A stretch of 64,000 nucleotides of DNA from UBA10103 sp964437185 (GTDB lineage: Bacteria > Patescibacteriota > Minisyncoccia > Phycocordibacterales > UBA2100). The notes under the pieces are model-generated. The model was not told the origin of the DNA. It did no database searches and saw only the letters and a list, made by a program, of their open reading frames with translations. The translations under genes and the position numbers were made by a program. Of this stretch, positions 57,731-64,000 are shown piece after piece (position 1 is the stretch's first letter; the number at the start of each line of letters is the position of its first letter). Location: assembly GCA_964437185.1 (NCBI GenBank), contig CAYTFU010000004.1, positions 13,455-77,454 of the forward strand. Reading direction: 5' to 3'.

Positions 57731-58726
57731 TTATACAACCCGCGACCGTACCCGCTTCACCGCCTCCACAATATGCGCGGCATCCATGCCGTAGTGTTTT
57801 ATGAGCTCAGCAGGAGTACCTGACTGGCCGAATTTGTCATGCATACCTATGAATTCAATTGGTGTCGGACATTCTTGCGCAAGCACCTCAGCGATCGCGC
57901 CACCGAGACCGCCGGTGGTTTGATGTTCTTCTACGGTGACCACTGCCTTTGCGGCGCGAGCGAGCGCGACCACCACCTCTCGATCGAGCGGTTTGATCGT
58001 GTGAATGTTGACCACCGTCACGGGCATTCCTTGTCCTTCGAGCTCGCGCGCAGCGAGGAGCGCGTTGTGGAGTAATGAACCTGTAGCGAAAATGACGCAC
58101 TGCGATTCACCCTCCTTTGGAGTCCACGCTACAATCGCCTTTCCGATTTCAAACGGAGTCTCAGAAGTCGTCATGATGGGGGTTTTTTCGCGACCGAAGC
58201 GCACATACCCGGGCTTCCCCGATTTCGCGAGCGCGAGCGTTGCCTTGCGCCCCTCTTCCGCATCGCACGGCGAAACGACCACCATGTTAGGCATCGCGCG
58301 CATGAGGGCCATATCTTCGAGCATCTGATGCGTCGCGCCGTCTGGTCCTACCGAAACCCCGACGTGCATGCCGCACACGATGACCGGTACGTCGTTGAGT
58401 GCAATCGTGGTACGAATTTGTTCCCAATTTCTTCCGGGCGAAAACGCCGCGTACGAAGTGATGAATGGGAGCTTGCCGTACGCTGCCATTCCCGACGCAA
58501 CCGTTGCAAGGTTTTGTTCCGCTACGCCCACCTGCACAAAGCGCAGAGGAAACGCTTTTTGAAAATGATGTGCCTGCGTCGATTCTGCCAAGTCGGCCGT
58601 GAGCACCACTATCCGATCATCCGCCTTCCCCGCTTCGACGACGCCTTTACCAAATCCCTCCCGCGTTGAAGCCATGTTCGGTCCGTCAAAAATATTTACT
58701 GCGAATTTTGCGTCTGGATGAATCAT
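57731..58726 (-). CDS. Transketolase, C-terminal subunit
   Basis: 331 aa. Pyrimidine-binding and C-terminal domains of transketolase: TREGFGKGVVEAGKADDRIV, the catalytic/TPP-contact segment RFVQVGVAEQNLATVASGMA (conserved Glu), HVGVSVGPDGATHQMLEDMA and VEEHQTTGGLGGAIAEVLAQ. Works with the separate N-terminal subunit encoded at 59161-60021. Overlaps the PPC-domain gene by 4 nt (ATGA). Part of the operon rpe, transketolase N, PPC, transketolase C. Confidence 0.94.
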   Translation of the reverse strand: MIHPDAKFAVNIFDGPNMASTREGFGKGVVEAGKADDRIVVLTADLAESTQAHHFQKAFPLRFVQVGVAEQNLATVASGMAAYGKLPFITSYAAFSPGRNWEQIRTTIALNDVPVIVCGMHVGVSVGPDGATHQMLEDMALMRAMPNMVVVSPCDAEEGRKATLALAKSGKPGYVRFGREKTPIMTTSETPFEIGKAIVAWTPKEGESQCVIFATGSLLHNALLAARELEGQGMPVTVVNIHTIKPLDREVVVALARAAKAVVTVEEHQTTGGLGGAIAEVLAQECPTPIEFIGMHDKFGQSGTPAELIKHYGMDAAHIVEAVKRVRSRVV

Positions 58727-59148
58727 ACGTTTAATAGATTAAGTCCTGTTTCCTCGTCGCGCGCTCTCAAAAGGGGCTGCGTCACGAGCCAGAGGCACAT
58801 TTCGAGGGTGAGGGCGACACGCGCGGACTTAATGTGCCCGCCGATACATTCGCGTGATGGGTCGCAACGAGAGAGCACGCCGTGTACGTGGACAACAGGA
58901 TTCTCATTGAGCTCGGAAATATTTCCATCCATGCTCGCAACTTCAAAATGCCCTTCCTCTGTCGCAAAAAAGTACTCGCGGCTCGCGAGGTCATAGTAGC
59001 CAATCTCAGGGTCCTCAAGCGCACCGATGGCCTGAAACTGCCCCCAGTGCACTTTCTGCTCCTCGCAAAAGCGCGTGAGGGTGCTAATGAATTCCTCACC
59101 TCGCGAAAAAACCAGAAAAAAACCATTATGAATTTGTGTGTATTTCAT
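58723..59148 (-). CDS. PPC-domain (DUF296) protein
   Basis: 141 aa. PPC/DUF296 fold, known from plant AT-hook proteins and bacterial homotrimers of uncertain function: MKYTQIHNGFFLVFSRGEEF, WGQFQAIGALEDPEIGYYDL, GHFEVASMDGNISELNENPV, VHVHGVLSRCD and GGHIKSARVALTLEMCLWL. The conserved His/Glu cluster (VHVHG, GGHI) could bind metal. It is placed between the two transketolase halves with a 4-nt overlap downstream and 12 nt upstream, so a role in sugar metabolism or its regulation is inferred. Confidence 0.88.
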   Translation of the reverse strand: MKYTQIHNGFFLVFSRGEEFISTLTRFCEEQKVHWGQFQAIGALEDPEIGYYDLASREYFFATEEGHFEVASMDGNISELNENPVVHVHGVLSRCDPSRECIGGHIKSARVALTLEMCLWLVTQPLLRARDEETGLNLLNV

Positions 59149-59160
59149 ACAAAGGTACCG

Positions 59161-60021
59161 TTATTTTCGATCGATCGCCGCAAGAAAAACTTCTTTTTGT
59201 TTGTCTGCTGGCACCTTATCGACTGGCCCCTTACCCGGCGGATTTCCGTGCCAGCGGTAATCGTTTTCTATTTCTGGAATACCTTTCCCGGGCGTCGTGT
59301 GCGCCAAAATCATGGTTGGTTTTTCTCGAATAGCGTTTACCTCCGCGCACGCGGCTATGAACTGCGGGATGTTGTGCCCATCGACTTCGATCACGTGCCA
59401 GTTGAATGCCTCATACTTGTCGCGCAACGGCTCCAGCGGCATCACATCTTCCGTGTCGCCGTCGATCTGGATGTTATTGCGATCCATGATCGCCGTGAGA
59501 TTCGAAAGTCGGTACTTGCCCGCAAACATAACACCCTCCCACGTATTACCCTCCGCCTGCTCTCCATCGGAAACGGCGCAATAGGTTCGGAACGTTTTGC
59601 CATCCATTCGAGCCGCATATGCGTATCCCGCCGCCTCCGAGAGTCCGCTGCCGAGGGGTCCTGAAGTGCTCTCGAGTCCCGGGAGCATGTCGCGTTCGGG
59701 GTGGCCCTGGAGCCTGGATCCAAATTTTCGCAATGTGAGACACTCCTCGACGGGGAAATATCCGGCGTGTGCCATCGTCGCGTAACGCACGGGTGCAATG
59801 TGCCCATTACTGAGGAAAAGTCGGTCGCGCTCAGGCATATCTGGATTTTTCGGATCATGCTTCAGTACATTGAAATAGAGTGCCGTAAAAATATCTGCCA
59901 TCCCAAGAGGCCCCGCGAGGTGGCCCGAGCCGGCAGCGACGAGCATTTCGACAATTGTGCGACGCACAGCGCGCGCGTGCTCAGAAAGTTCGCGCACTTG
60001 TTCGTCGGTAAGCGGAATCAT
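59161..60021 (-). CDS. Transketolase, N-terminal (TPP pyrophosphate) subunit
   Basis: 286 aa. Moves two-carbon ketol units between sugar phosphates. AAGSGHLAGPLGMADIFTAL (substrate His), HIAPVRYATMAHAG, SGPLGSGLSEAAGYAYAARM, the TPP/magnesium motif YCAVSDGEQAEGNTWEGVMF (GDG-like; here SDGEQAEGN) and LTAIMDRNNIQIDG, then VDGHNIPQFIAAC. The enzyme is split into two genes with a PPC-domain gene inserted. Starts 4 nt after rpe. Confidence 0.94.
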   Translation of the reverse strand: MIPLTDEQVRELSEHARAVRRTIVEMLVAAGSGHLAGPLGMADIFTALYFNVLKHDPKNPDMPERDRLFLSNGHIAPVRYATMAHAGYFPVEECLTLRKFGSRLQGHPERDMLPGLESTSGPLGSGLSEAAGYAYAARMDGKTFRTYCAVSDGEQAEGNTWEGVMFAGKYRLSNLTAIMDRNNIQIDGDTEDVMPLEPLRDKYEAFNWHVIEVDGHNIPQFIAACAEVNAIREKPTMILAHTTPGKGIPEIENDYRWHGNPPGKGPVDKVPADKQKEVFLAAIDRK

Positions 60022-60025
60022 CGCA

Positions 60026-60706
60026 CTATTGTACCGTACTTTCCGCGAGCTCTTTCAAGCGCGCGTATGCGGCTTTCGAATCCTCCGCTTTCGAAATCGC
60101 CGAGCCGACGCCAAATCGAGACGCGCCAGCTTTTATGAGCGAAACGATGTTACCCTCCGAAACTCCCCCATCCACACTGATGGGGATTTCCGGATGTTTA
60201 CTATGAAATTCGGCAATCCTGTCTACAGAACGAGGATCAAATGCGATGCCCTGTGTACCAATCGTCGGAATCGACATCATATGAACCACATCCACGATGA
60301 AGATATGGTGCTCCAACAACTCAAACGGCGTATCCATAAGAATACCCAAACCGACCTCGCTCGCGCCGCTCCGTCTCCACATATCGAGCGCCGCATGTAC
60401 CTCATCTTCATTGGAAAACGCCTCCACGTGCCCAATGATGCGCGTAGCTCCGGCGCGTGCAAAAGCCATACCGATTTCTCCAGGCTGTTCGACCATCAGG
60501 TGAACCTCCACATCCAAAGCTGCGAGTGACGAGAGCTCGAACGGCTCGAAGACTCCAGCGGAAACATAGGGCCACGTCACATGAGGCGCGAAGATTCCGT
60601 CATCAACGTCTACGTGAATGCTCGATGAGAAATTCCGGATTCTTTCTGCGCCAGCCGCAAGATCCGCTGCGCTGGTCGGGACATGGGTCGGGATGATTTC
60701 AATCAT
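60026..60706 (-). CDS. rpe: Ribulose-phosphate 3-epimerase
   Basis: 226 aa. Interconverts ribulose-5-P and xylulose-5-P on a TIM barrel. IIPTHVPTSAADLAAGAERI, SSIHVDVDDGIFAPHVTWPY (metal His/Asp), EVHLMVEQPGEIGMAFARAG (HLM with Asp replaced by Glu-Gln), VHMMSIPTIGTQGIAF and ISVDGGVSEGNIVSLIKAGA (catalytic Asp). The first strand lacks the usual SxLxxD, and HLMxD reads HLMVE, so it is a divergent member. Minus-strand TATACT (60713-60718) ends 6 nt before the ATG. Confidence 0.85.
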   Translation of the reverse strand: MIEIIPTHVPTSAADLAAGAERIRNFSSSIHVDVDDGIFAPHVTWPYVSAGVFEPFELSSLAALDVEVHLMVEQPGEIGMAFARAGATRIIGHVEAFSNEDEVHAALDMWRRSGASEVGLGILMDTPFELLEHHIFIVDVVHMMSIPTIGTQGIAFDPRSVDRIAEFHSKHPEIPISVDGGVSEGNIVSLIKAGASRFGVGSAISKAEDSKAAYARLKELAESTVQ

Positions 60707-60754
60707 CCGACAAGTATAACCGACGAAGGCCTGACGACAGAAATCATATTCACT

Positions 60755-60790
60755 AAAAAACAACATCCCCTCTAGAGGGGGTGTTGTTTT
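60755..60790 (-). terminator. Pilin gene terminator
   Basis: Stem AACAACACCCCC/GGGGATGTTGTT on the minus strand with loop TCTAGA-type centre, followed by TTTTTTAG. Confidence 0.85.
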
Positions 60791-60808
60791 CTAGAATACT
60801 AGTGACAA

Positions 60809-61294
60809 TTACGGACAAACAACGGCACTCGCGGCAAGAGATGTTGCCTCTTTCCCTGCCCCCGCAGAGTCAACACACCACCCAGCACTCGCGGTCGTCG
60901 GACTCTTCAGCGACACAATAGCCGCCCATCCAGCCGCGGAATCGTGACATACTGCAGACCCGGCAGCTGCTGTCGCGCTGTACGTAAACGCTACAGCATC
61001 CGCTCCGACCGTGTTACTCGATCCAAGCTGCTTTGCCGCACCGAGAAGTATTGCACTGATATTGTTTGTACCGGCGGTACACACGTTGTCATACGATCCA
61101 GCGGACGAATCGTAGAAAAGCTCTGCCTGAACGCGAGCGTTTGAGAGATTTGCCTTGATCGCCCCATCTGCACCCTTACTTCTTGCGCTATTGAGAGAAG
61201 CAAGCACGACCGCCGCCAAGAGCCCGATAATCGCGATAACGACGAGAAGCTCGATGAGAGTGAAGCCCCTCTGCTGATTAAATTTCTTGAACAT
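60809..61294 (-). CDS. Type IV pilin-like protein
   Basis: 161 aa. Class III signal MFKKFNQQRG cleaved before FTLIELLVVIAIIGLLAAVV, the hallmark N-terminal methylated helix with Glu5. The C-terminal domain is Ala/Ser-rich with two cysteine pairs (DNVCTAG, AVCHDSA, GWCVDSA, VVCP). Likely the major pilin or a pseudopilin for adhesion or DNA uptake. AAGGG about 7 nt before the ATG gives it a Shine-Dalgarno, in line with its leader of about 30 nt. Own terminator. Confidence 0.93.
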   Translation of the reverse strand: MFKKFNQQRGFTLIELLVVIAIIGLLAAVVLASLNSARSKGADGAIKANLSNARVQAELFYDSSAGSYDNVCTAGTNNISAILLGAAKQLGSSNTVGADAVAFTYSATAAAGSAVCHDSAAGWAAIVSLKSPTTASAGWCVDSAGAGKEATSLAASAVVCP

Positions 61295-61347
61295 ACATTT
61301 CCCTTACGAATTAATATTAAAATTTATAATGTGCTCTCCAAAGATCT

Positions 61348-61533
61348 CTACGTCACCACCAGGTACGCCGCGATGAGCGCGAGGACCCCGATGCCGATGA
61401 GTACGTACTCAGCCTGTTTGCGATCAGAAACGATCCCCATTTTGATCAACATACCGGTTAAATCGGACCCCCCACGCTGCGGCGGACGACCGAATTCATT
61501 TGCCTGATCAGAATCAAACTGCACATCGCTCAT
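61348..61533 (-). CDS. Small tail-anchored membrane protein
   Basis: 61 aa. Polar N-terminus (MSDVQFDSDQANEFGRPPQR) and one C-terminal helix (AEYVLIGIGVLALIAAYLVV). Unknown function. It lies between the pilin and rpiB. Minus-strand TATACT (61542-61547) ends 8 nt before the ATG. Confidence 0.65.
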   Translation of the reverse strand: MSDVQFDSDQANEFGRPPQRGGSDLTGMLIKMGIVSDRKQAEYVLIGIGVLALIAAYLVVT

Positions 61534-61600
61534 GCCTTCACAGTATATACCGCAAAATAGACCCTAAAATGACCGTGTGGATAACCAAAATCAACGTTTT

Positions 61601-62095
61601 TTACGCATTGAGGCTCTCGATTGCCTTAATTCTCCTCGCGTGCCGCTCTTCCCCAGGAAAAGTGGCGGTGAGCCAGGTCGCGACTGCGGATTTAGCTTCT
61701 TCAAGCGAGAGAAAGCGCAATCCGAGACTTAGTGCGTTCGCATTATTGTGTTCGCGGCTCGATGCGAGTATGTCGAGGGTGTTGCCGCTCATATCCGTCT
61801 GTGGTTTTGCCGCGCTCCCGTAGTAGAGTGCGCAGCGCACCCCCTTGAAGCGATTGGCGACCATCGCCTCCCCTTGCCCCGAAGCGCCAGCGACAATCGC
61901 GCGGCTCTCTACACCCTGCGCGGCGTCTAGGGAGAGCTTACGCGCAGCACTCGCTATGATTTCGGGATAATCGTCTGCGGGATCGTTTACAAACGCGCCG
62001 CAATCCTCCGCGTCGTATCCGAGACCACGCACGTACTCCACGAGCGCGTTTTTGATCTCAAAACCTGCATGATCGCTTGCTAAGTAGACCTTCAT
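61601..62095 (-). CDS. rpiB: Ribose-5-phosphate isomerase B
   Basis: 164 aa. Interconverts ribose-5-P and ribulose-5-P. MKVYLASDHAGFEIKNALVE carries the conserved SDHAG; DYPEIIASAARKLS follows, then RAIVAGASGQGEAMVANRFK (in typical RpiB a Cys sits at the GxCGTGxG loop; here GASGQGEA) and NALSLGLRFLSLEEAKSAV. The usual catalytic Cys appears replaced by Ala/Ser, so activity would rely on another residue, as reported for some RpiB-like enzymes, or the substrate may differ. Overlaps gap by 4 nt. Confidence 0.88.
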   Translation of the reverse strand: MKVYLASDHAGFEIKNALVEYVRGLGYDAEDCGAFVNDPADDYPEIIASAARKLSLDAAQGVESRAIVAGASGQGEAMVANRFKGVRCALYYGSAAKPQTDMSGNTLDILASSREHNNANALSLGLRFLSLEEAKSAVATWLTATFPGEERHARRIKAIESLNA

Positions 62096-63102
62096 GCCTT
62101 GATTCGCTTCGCCACTTCGGATACGTGCTCAACGAGCGTATGGGTGTAGCCCATTTCGTTGTCGTACCACGCAAGTACTTTTACAAGGAGACCATCGACG
62201 ACGCGCGTCATCGGCAAATCGGCAATTGCCCCGTAAGGAAGACCAAGTATGTCGGATGATACGAGCGGCTCTTCAGTGACAGCAAAGACTCGCTTCCAAC
62301 GATCCGTGAGCGCGGCTTTCTTCAGCGCTTCATTCACCTCTTCTACCGTGGTTGCGCGCTTTGGCGTGAAAGTGATGTCGGTAATAGAGCCAGCGGCCAC
62401 TGGCACGCGCACAGCAACGCCGTCGAACTTACCTTTCAAATGCGGGTATACGATAGCTGTAGCTTTTGCTGCGCCGGTTGATGAGGGTCCTAGGTTTTGC
62501 GCCCCTGCTCGTCCGCGCCGAAAATCGTCGGGAGCGGTGCCGTCGACAATAGATTGCGTAGCGGTGTACGCGTGCGTCGTGTTGAGGAGCGCGCGCTCTA
62601 TGCCGATCGCTTCGTCGAGAATGCCGATGATGGGATTCGCGCAATTGGTCGTACACGATGCGTTCGAAGTGATGTCGCACGTTCCAAACTTTTCTTCATT
62701 GGCGCCAATAAGTATTGTCTCAACGCCCTCGCCCTTTGCAGGCGCGGTGATGACCACATGCTTCGCTCCCGCCTCGATATGCGCCCGGGCCTTCGCCGCT
62801 TCTGTAAAATACCCCGTGCATTCAATAACGATATCAATTCCCATTTCCTTCCACGGGAGCTTGAGAGGATCTCGTTCACTCGTCACAGGCACGGACTTCC
62901 CGTTGATCATGAGTGATTTGTCTCCCACACTTACTGGAAATTTCGCTCTCCCATATACCGTATCGTACTTGAGCAGGTACGCGAGATTCTCTGCTGGCGA
63001 AAGATCGTTGATCGCAACGATCTCAAACTCGCTTCTCCCTTGCGCTGCGCGAGTAAACCCTCTCCCGATTCGGCCGAAGCCATTAATTGCAACTTTTATC
63101 AT
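62092..63102 (-). CDS. gap: Glyceraldehyde-3-phosphate dehydrogenase
   Basis: 336 aa. NAD-binding start IKVAINGFGRIGRGFTRAAQ, catalytic Cys in SNASCTTNCANPIIGILDEA (about residue 153), HAYTATQSIVDG, phosphate-site RRGRAGAQNLGPSSTGAAKA and YDNEMGYTHTLVEHV. Central glycolytic enzyme oxidising GAP to 1,3-bisphosphoglycerate. ATG 63102 preceded by TGCTATACT ending exactly 6 nt upstream. First gene of a two-gene operon with rpiB (ATGA overlap). Confidence 0.97.
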   Translation of the reverse strand: MIKVAINGFGRIGRGFTRAAQGRSEFEIVAINDLSPAENLAYLLKYDTVYGRAKFPVSVGDKSLMINGKSVPVTSERDPLKLPWKEMGIDIVIECTGYFTEAAKARAHIEAGAKHVVITAPAKGEGVETILIGANEEKFGTCDITSNASCTTNCANPIIGILDEAIGIERALLNTTHAYTATQSIVDGTAPDDFRRGRAGAQNLGPSSTGAAKATAIVYPHLKGKFDGVAVRVPVAAGSITDITFTPKRATTVEEVNEALKKAALTDRWKRVFAVTEEPLVSSDILGLPYGAIADLPMTRVVDGLLVKVLAWYDNEMGYTHTLVEHVSEVAKRIKA

Positions 63103-63108
63103 GGCAGG

Positions 63109-63117
63109 AGTATAGCA
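63109..63117 (-). promoter_or_regulatory. gap promoter (extended -10, leaderless)
   Basis: Minus-strand TGCTATACT, CCTGCC spacer, ATG at 63102. Confidence 0.65.
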
Positions 63118-63199
63118 GACCGCCAAACTCGCGTATGGCGCGTCGGGGGATATCTTGGACACTCTCTCTTATCCTACGCCTCAAAGCCATAAACGTCGG

Positions 63200-64000
63200 T
63201 CACGGCGCGGGTGCTGGCTCAGGAGGCGGCGGTTCTGTTACGGGGGGAGGTTCTGGAGTCGACTCTGGCGCGGGCTCCGATGCGACAGGTTCCGTCGGCG
63301 CTGGTTCCGTTGCGGGAGCGGGAGCTGGCTCTGGAGCAGGTGCGGAGATCTCTGGAGGCGGATCGCTGACCGGCTCTGTCGGCGCGGGCTCTGACGAGGT
63401 GGCGCTCGGCGCAATTACCTCTGGTATGGGCTCATACACAACTACGCGTCGCTCAACTGCCGTCGTCCCAGATGAATTTGTGGCCGTGTACCGAATCACC
63501 CATTCGCTCGACGTGCTCGTGTCTACGCTAACCGATGAAACCGATTCTCCATTCACGGATACTGCAACAGGAAGACCGAGGTCTTGTTGTGTCGGGCCCG
63601 TAACGGAAGCGCCGAGGTCTGTATATGAAGACCCGATCGTGACGCGCACCAAGGTGTCTCCGATAATTTGCATTGTGGGGACCCCCGCATTTGGATCGGC
63701 AACGGGAGCGGGTTCGGAAACAGGTGTTGGTGTTGGTTCTGGTGCAGGTGCAGGTGCAGACTCCGATACAACAGCTACGGCAACCTGCGATACGGGGACT
63801 GGGGAAGGAACGAACGGTTGTGGTGGCGGAGGTGGTGGAGGCGTGACCACGGGCGTGTATCCGGGCAACTCTTCCGTCTTGTCATCCAAAAACTTCCCCA
63901 CCAAACCTCCGTATTTCGTCGCGACTTTCTTTTGCGTCACATTCTTCTTCTCTATTTCTTGGGTTTCGGCGAGCCGCTGCACCTCGCGATCCACGATTTG
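63200..64000 (-). CDS. Pro/Ala-rich surface protein with Ig-like domain (5' partial)
   Basis: At least 267 codons; the frame is open to the window edge, so the N-terminus is outside. Visible: a charged helical segment (EVQRLAETQEIEKKNVTQKK), a Pro-rich hinge (VVTPPPPPPPQPFVPSP), one DUF5011/HYR-like Ig-fold (MQIIGDTLVRVTIGSSYTDL to NGESVSSVSVDTSTSSEWVI) and a Pro/Ala/Glu tail of about 90 residues built on PAPEPAP and EPAPTEP units. Likely cell-surface, possibly wall-spanning. An internal GTG at 63994 is not convincing as a start. Confidence 0.65.
   Translation of the reverse strand, partial: QIVDREVQRLAETQEIEKKNVTQKKVATKYGGLVGKFLDDKTEELPGYTPVVTPPPPPPPQPFVPSPVPVSQVAVAVVSESAPAPAPEPTPTPVSEPAPVADPNAGVPTMQIIGDTLVRVTIGSSYTDLGASVTGPTQQDLGLPVAVSVNGESVSSVSVDTSTSSEWVIRYTATNSSGTTAVERRVVVYEPIPEVIAPSATSSEPAPTEPVSDPPPEISAPAPEPAPAPATEPAPTEPVASEPAPESTPEPPPVTEPPPPEPAPAP

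Overview
The window looks like part of a chromosome scaffold from a Candidate Phyla Radiation (Patescibacteria) bacterium, most likely of the Parcubacteria group. That placement is inferred from compact gene spacing, shortened versions of universal proteins (SMC, EF-Ts, ThrRS, PheS, PheT), a NusB-NUDIX fusion, a type IV pilin and non-oxidative sugar metabolism. UGA, UAA and UAG all serve as stops, so the code is standard. There is one 100-N scaffold gap (33167-33266), inside a tandem repeat. Genes run off both window edges: a small heat shock protein on the left and a Pro/Ala-rich surface protein on the right.

Layout. 0-5 kb: Hsp20 (partial), a PD-(D/E)XK nuclease, a Usg-like protein, then rpoD and dnaG. 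5-19.8 kb, minus strand: rpoC, rpoB, trmD, khpA, rpsP, a short smc, a REP-flanked Y1 transposase, rnc, nusB-NUDIX and rpmF. 19.8-22.8 kb: a toxin-antitoxin-like pair, decayed duplicated fragments and AT-richer membrane proteins, including a tandem paralogue pair. 22.8-31.7 kb: a secreted lipase-like protein with MBG and PxKF domains, rnhB divergent from dnaE, a minimal thrS and a PaaX-family regulator with a shared palindromic site. 31.8-43.4 kb is the accessory, surface-related part: a YDYGSNFGG-repeat protein with an IPYTG signal, five small GC-rich envelope genes with their own promoters and terminators, an AbrB/RelE pair, uncharacterised coiled-coil proteins, a secreted IGYS-hexapeptide protein overlapping a sortase gene, and a CARDB protein. 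43.4-57.7 kb: gyrB, pheT, pheS, a GT2 glycosyltransferase, a thioredoxin-like protein, tRNA-Thr, tsf, rpsB, prfA, rpmE, a lytic transglycosylase-like protein, rplY and a PfkB kinase. 57.7-63.1 kb: split transketolase, a PPC-domain protein, rpe, a pilin, rpiB and gap, which together provide pentose-phosphate interconversion and lower glycolysis.

Gene expression appears to use two start architectures. Most core transcription units have an extended -10 box (TGnTATACT-like) ending almost exactly 6 nt before the start codon and no Shine-Dalgarno, so they are predicted leaderless. A second class, the small secreted or membrane genes at 16.0, 17.1, 33.8-36.8 and 40.5 kb, has Shine-Dalgarno sequences; most of these also show TTGACA/-10 promoters with 16-17 nt spacers, leaders up to about 200 nt and their own terminators. 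The least explained items are this second class, two conserved long-stem hairpin elements (12.8 and 17.6 kb) with compensated stem sequences, the palindrome shared between the PaaX-like promoter and its 3' flank, and the sortase/repeat-protein surface system.
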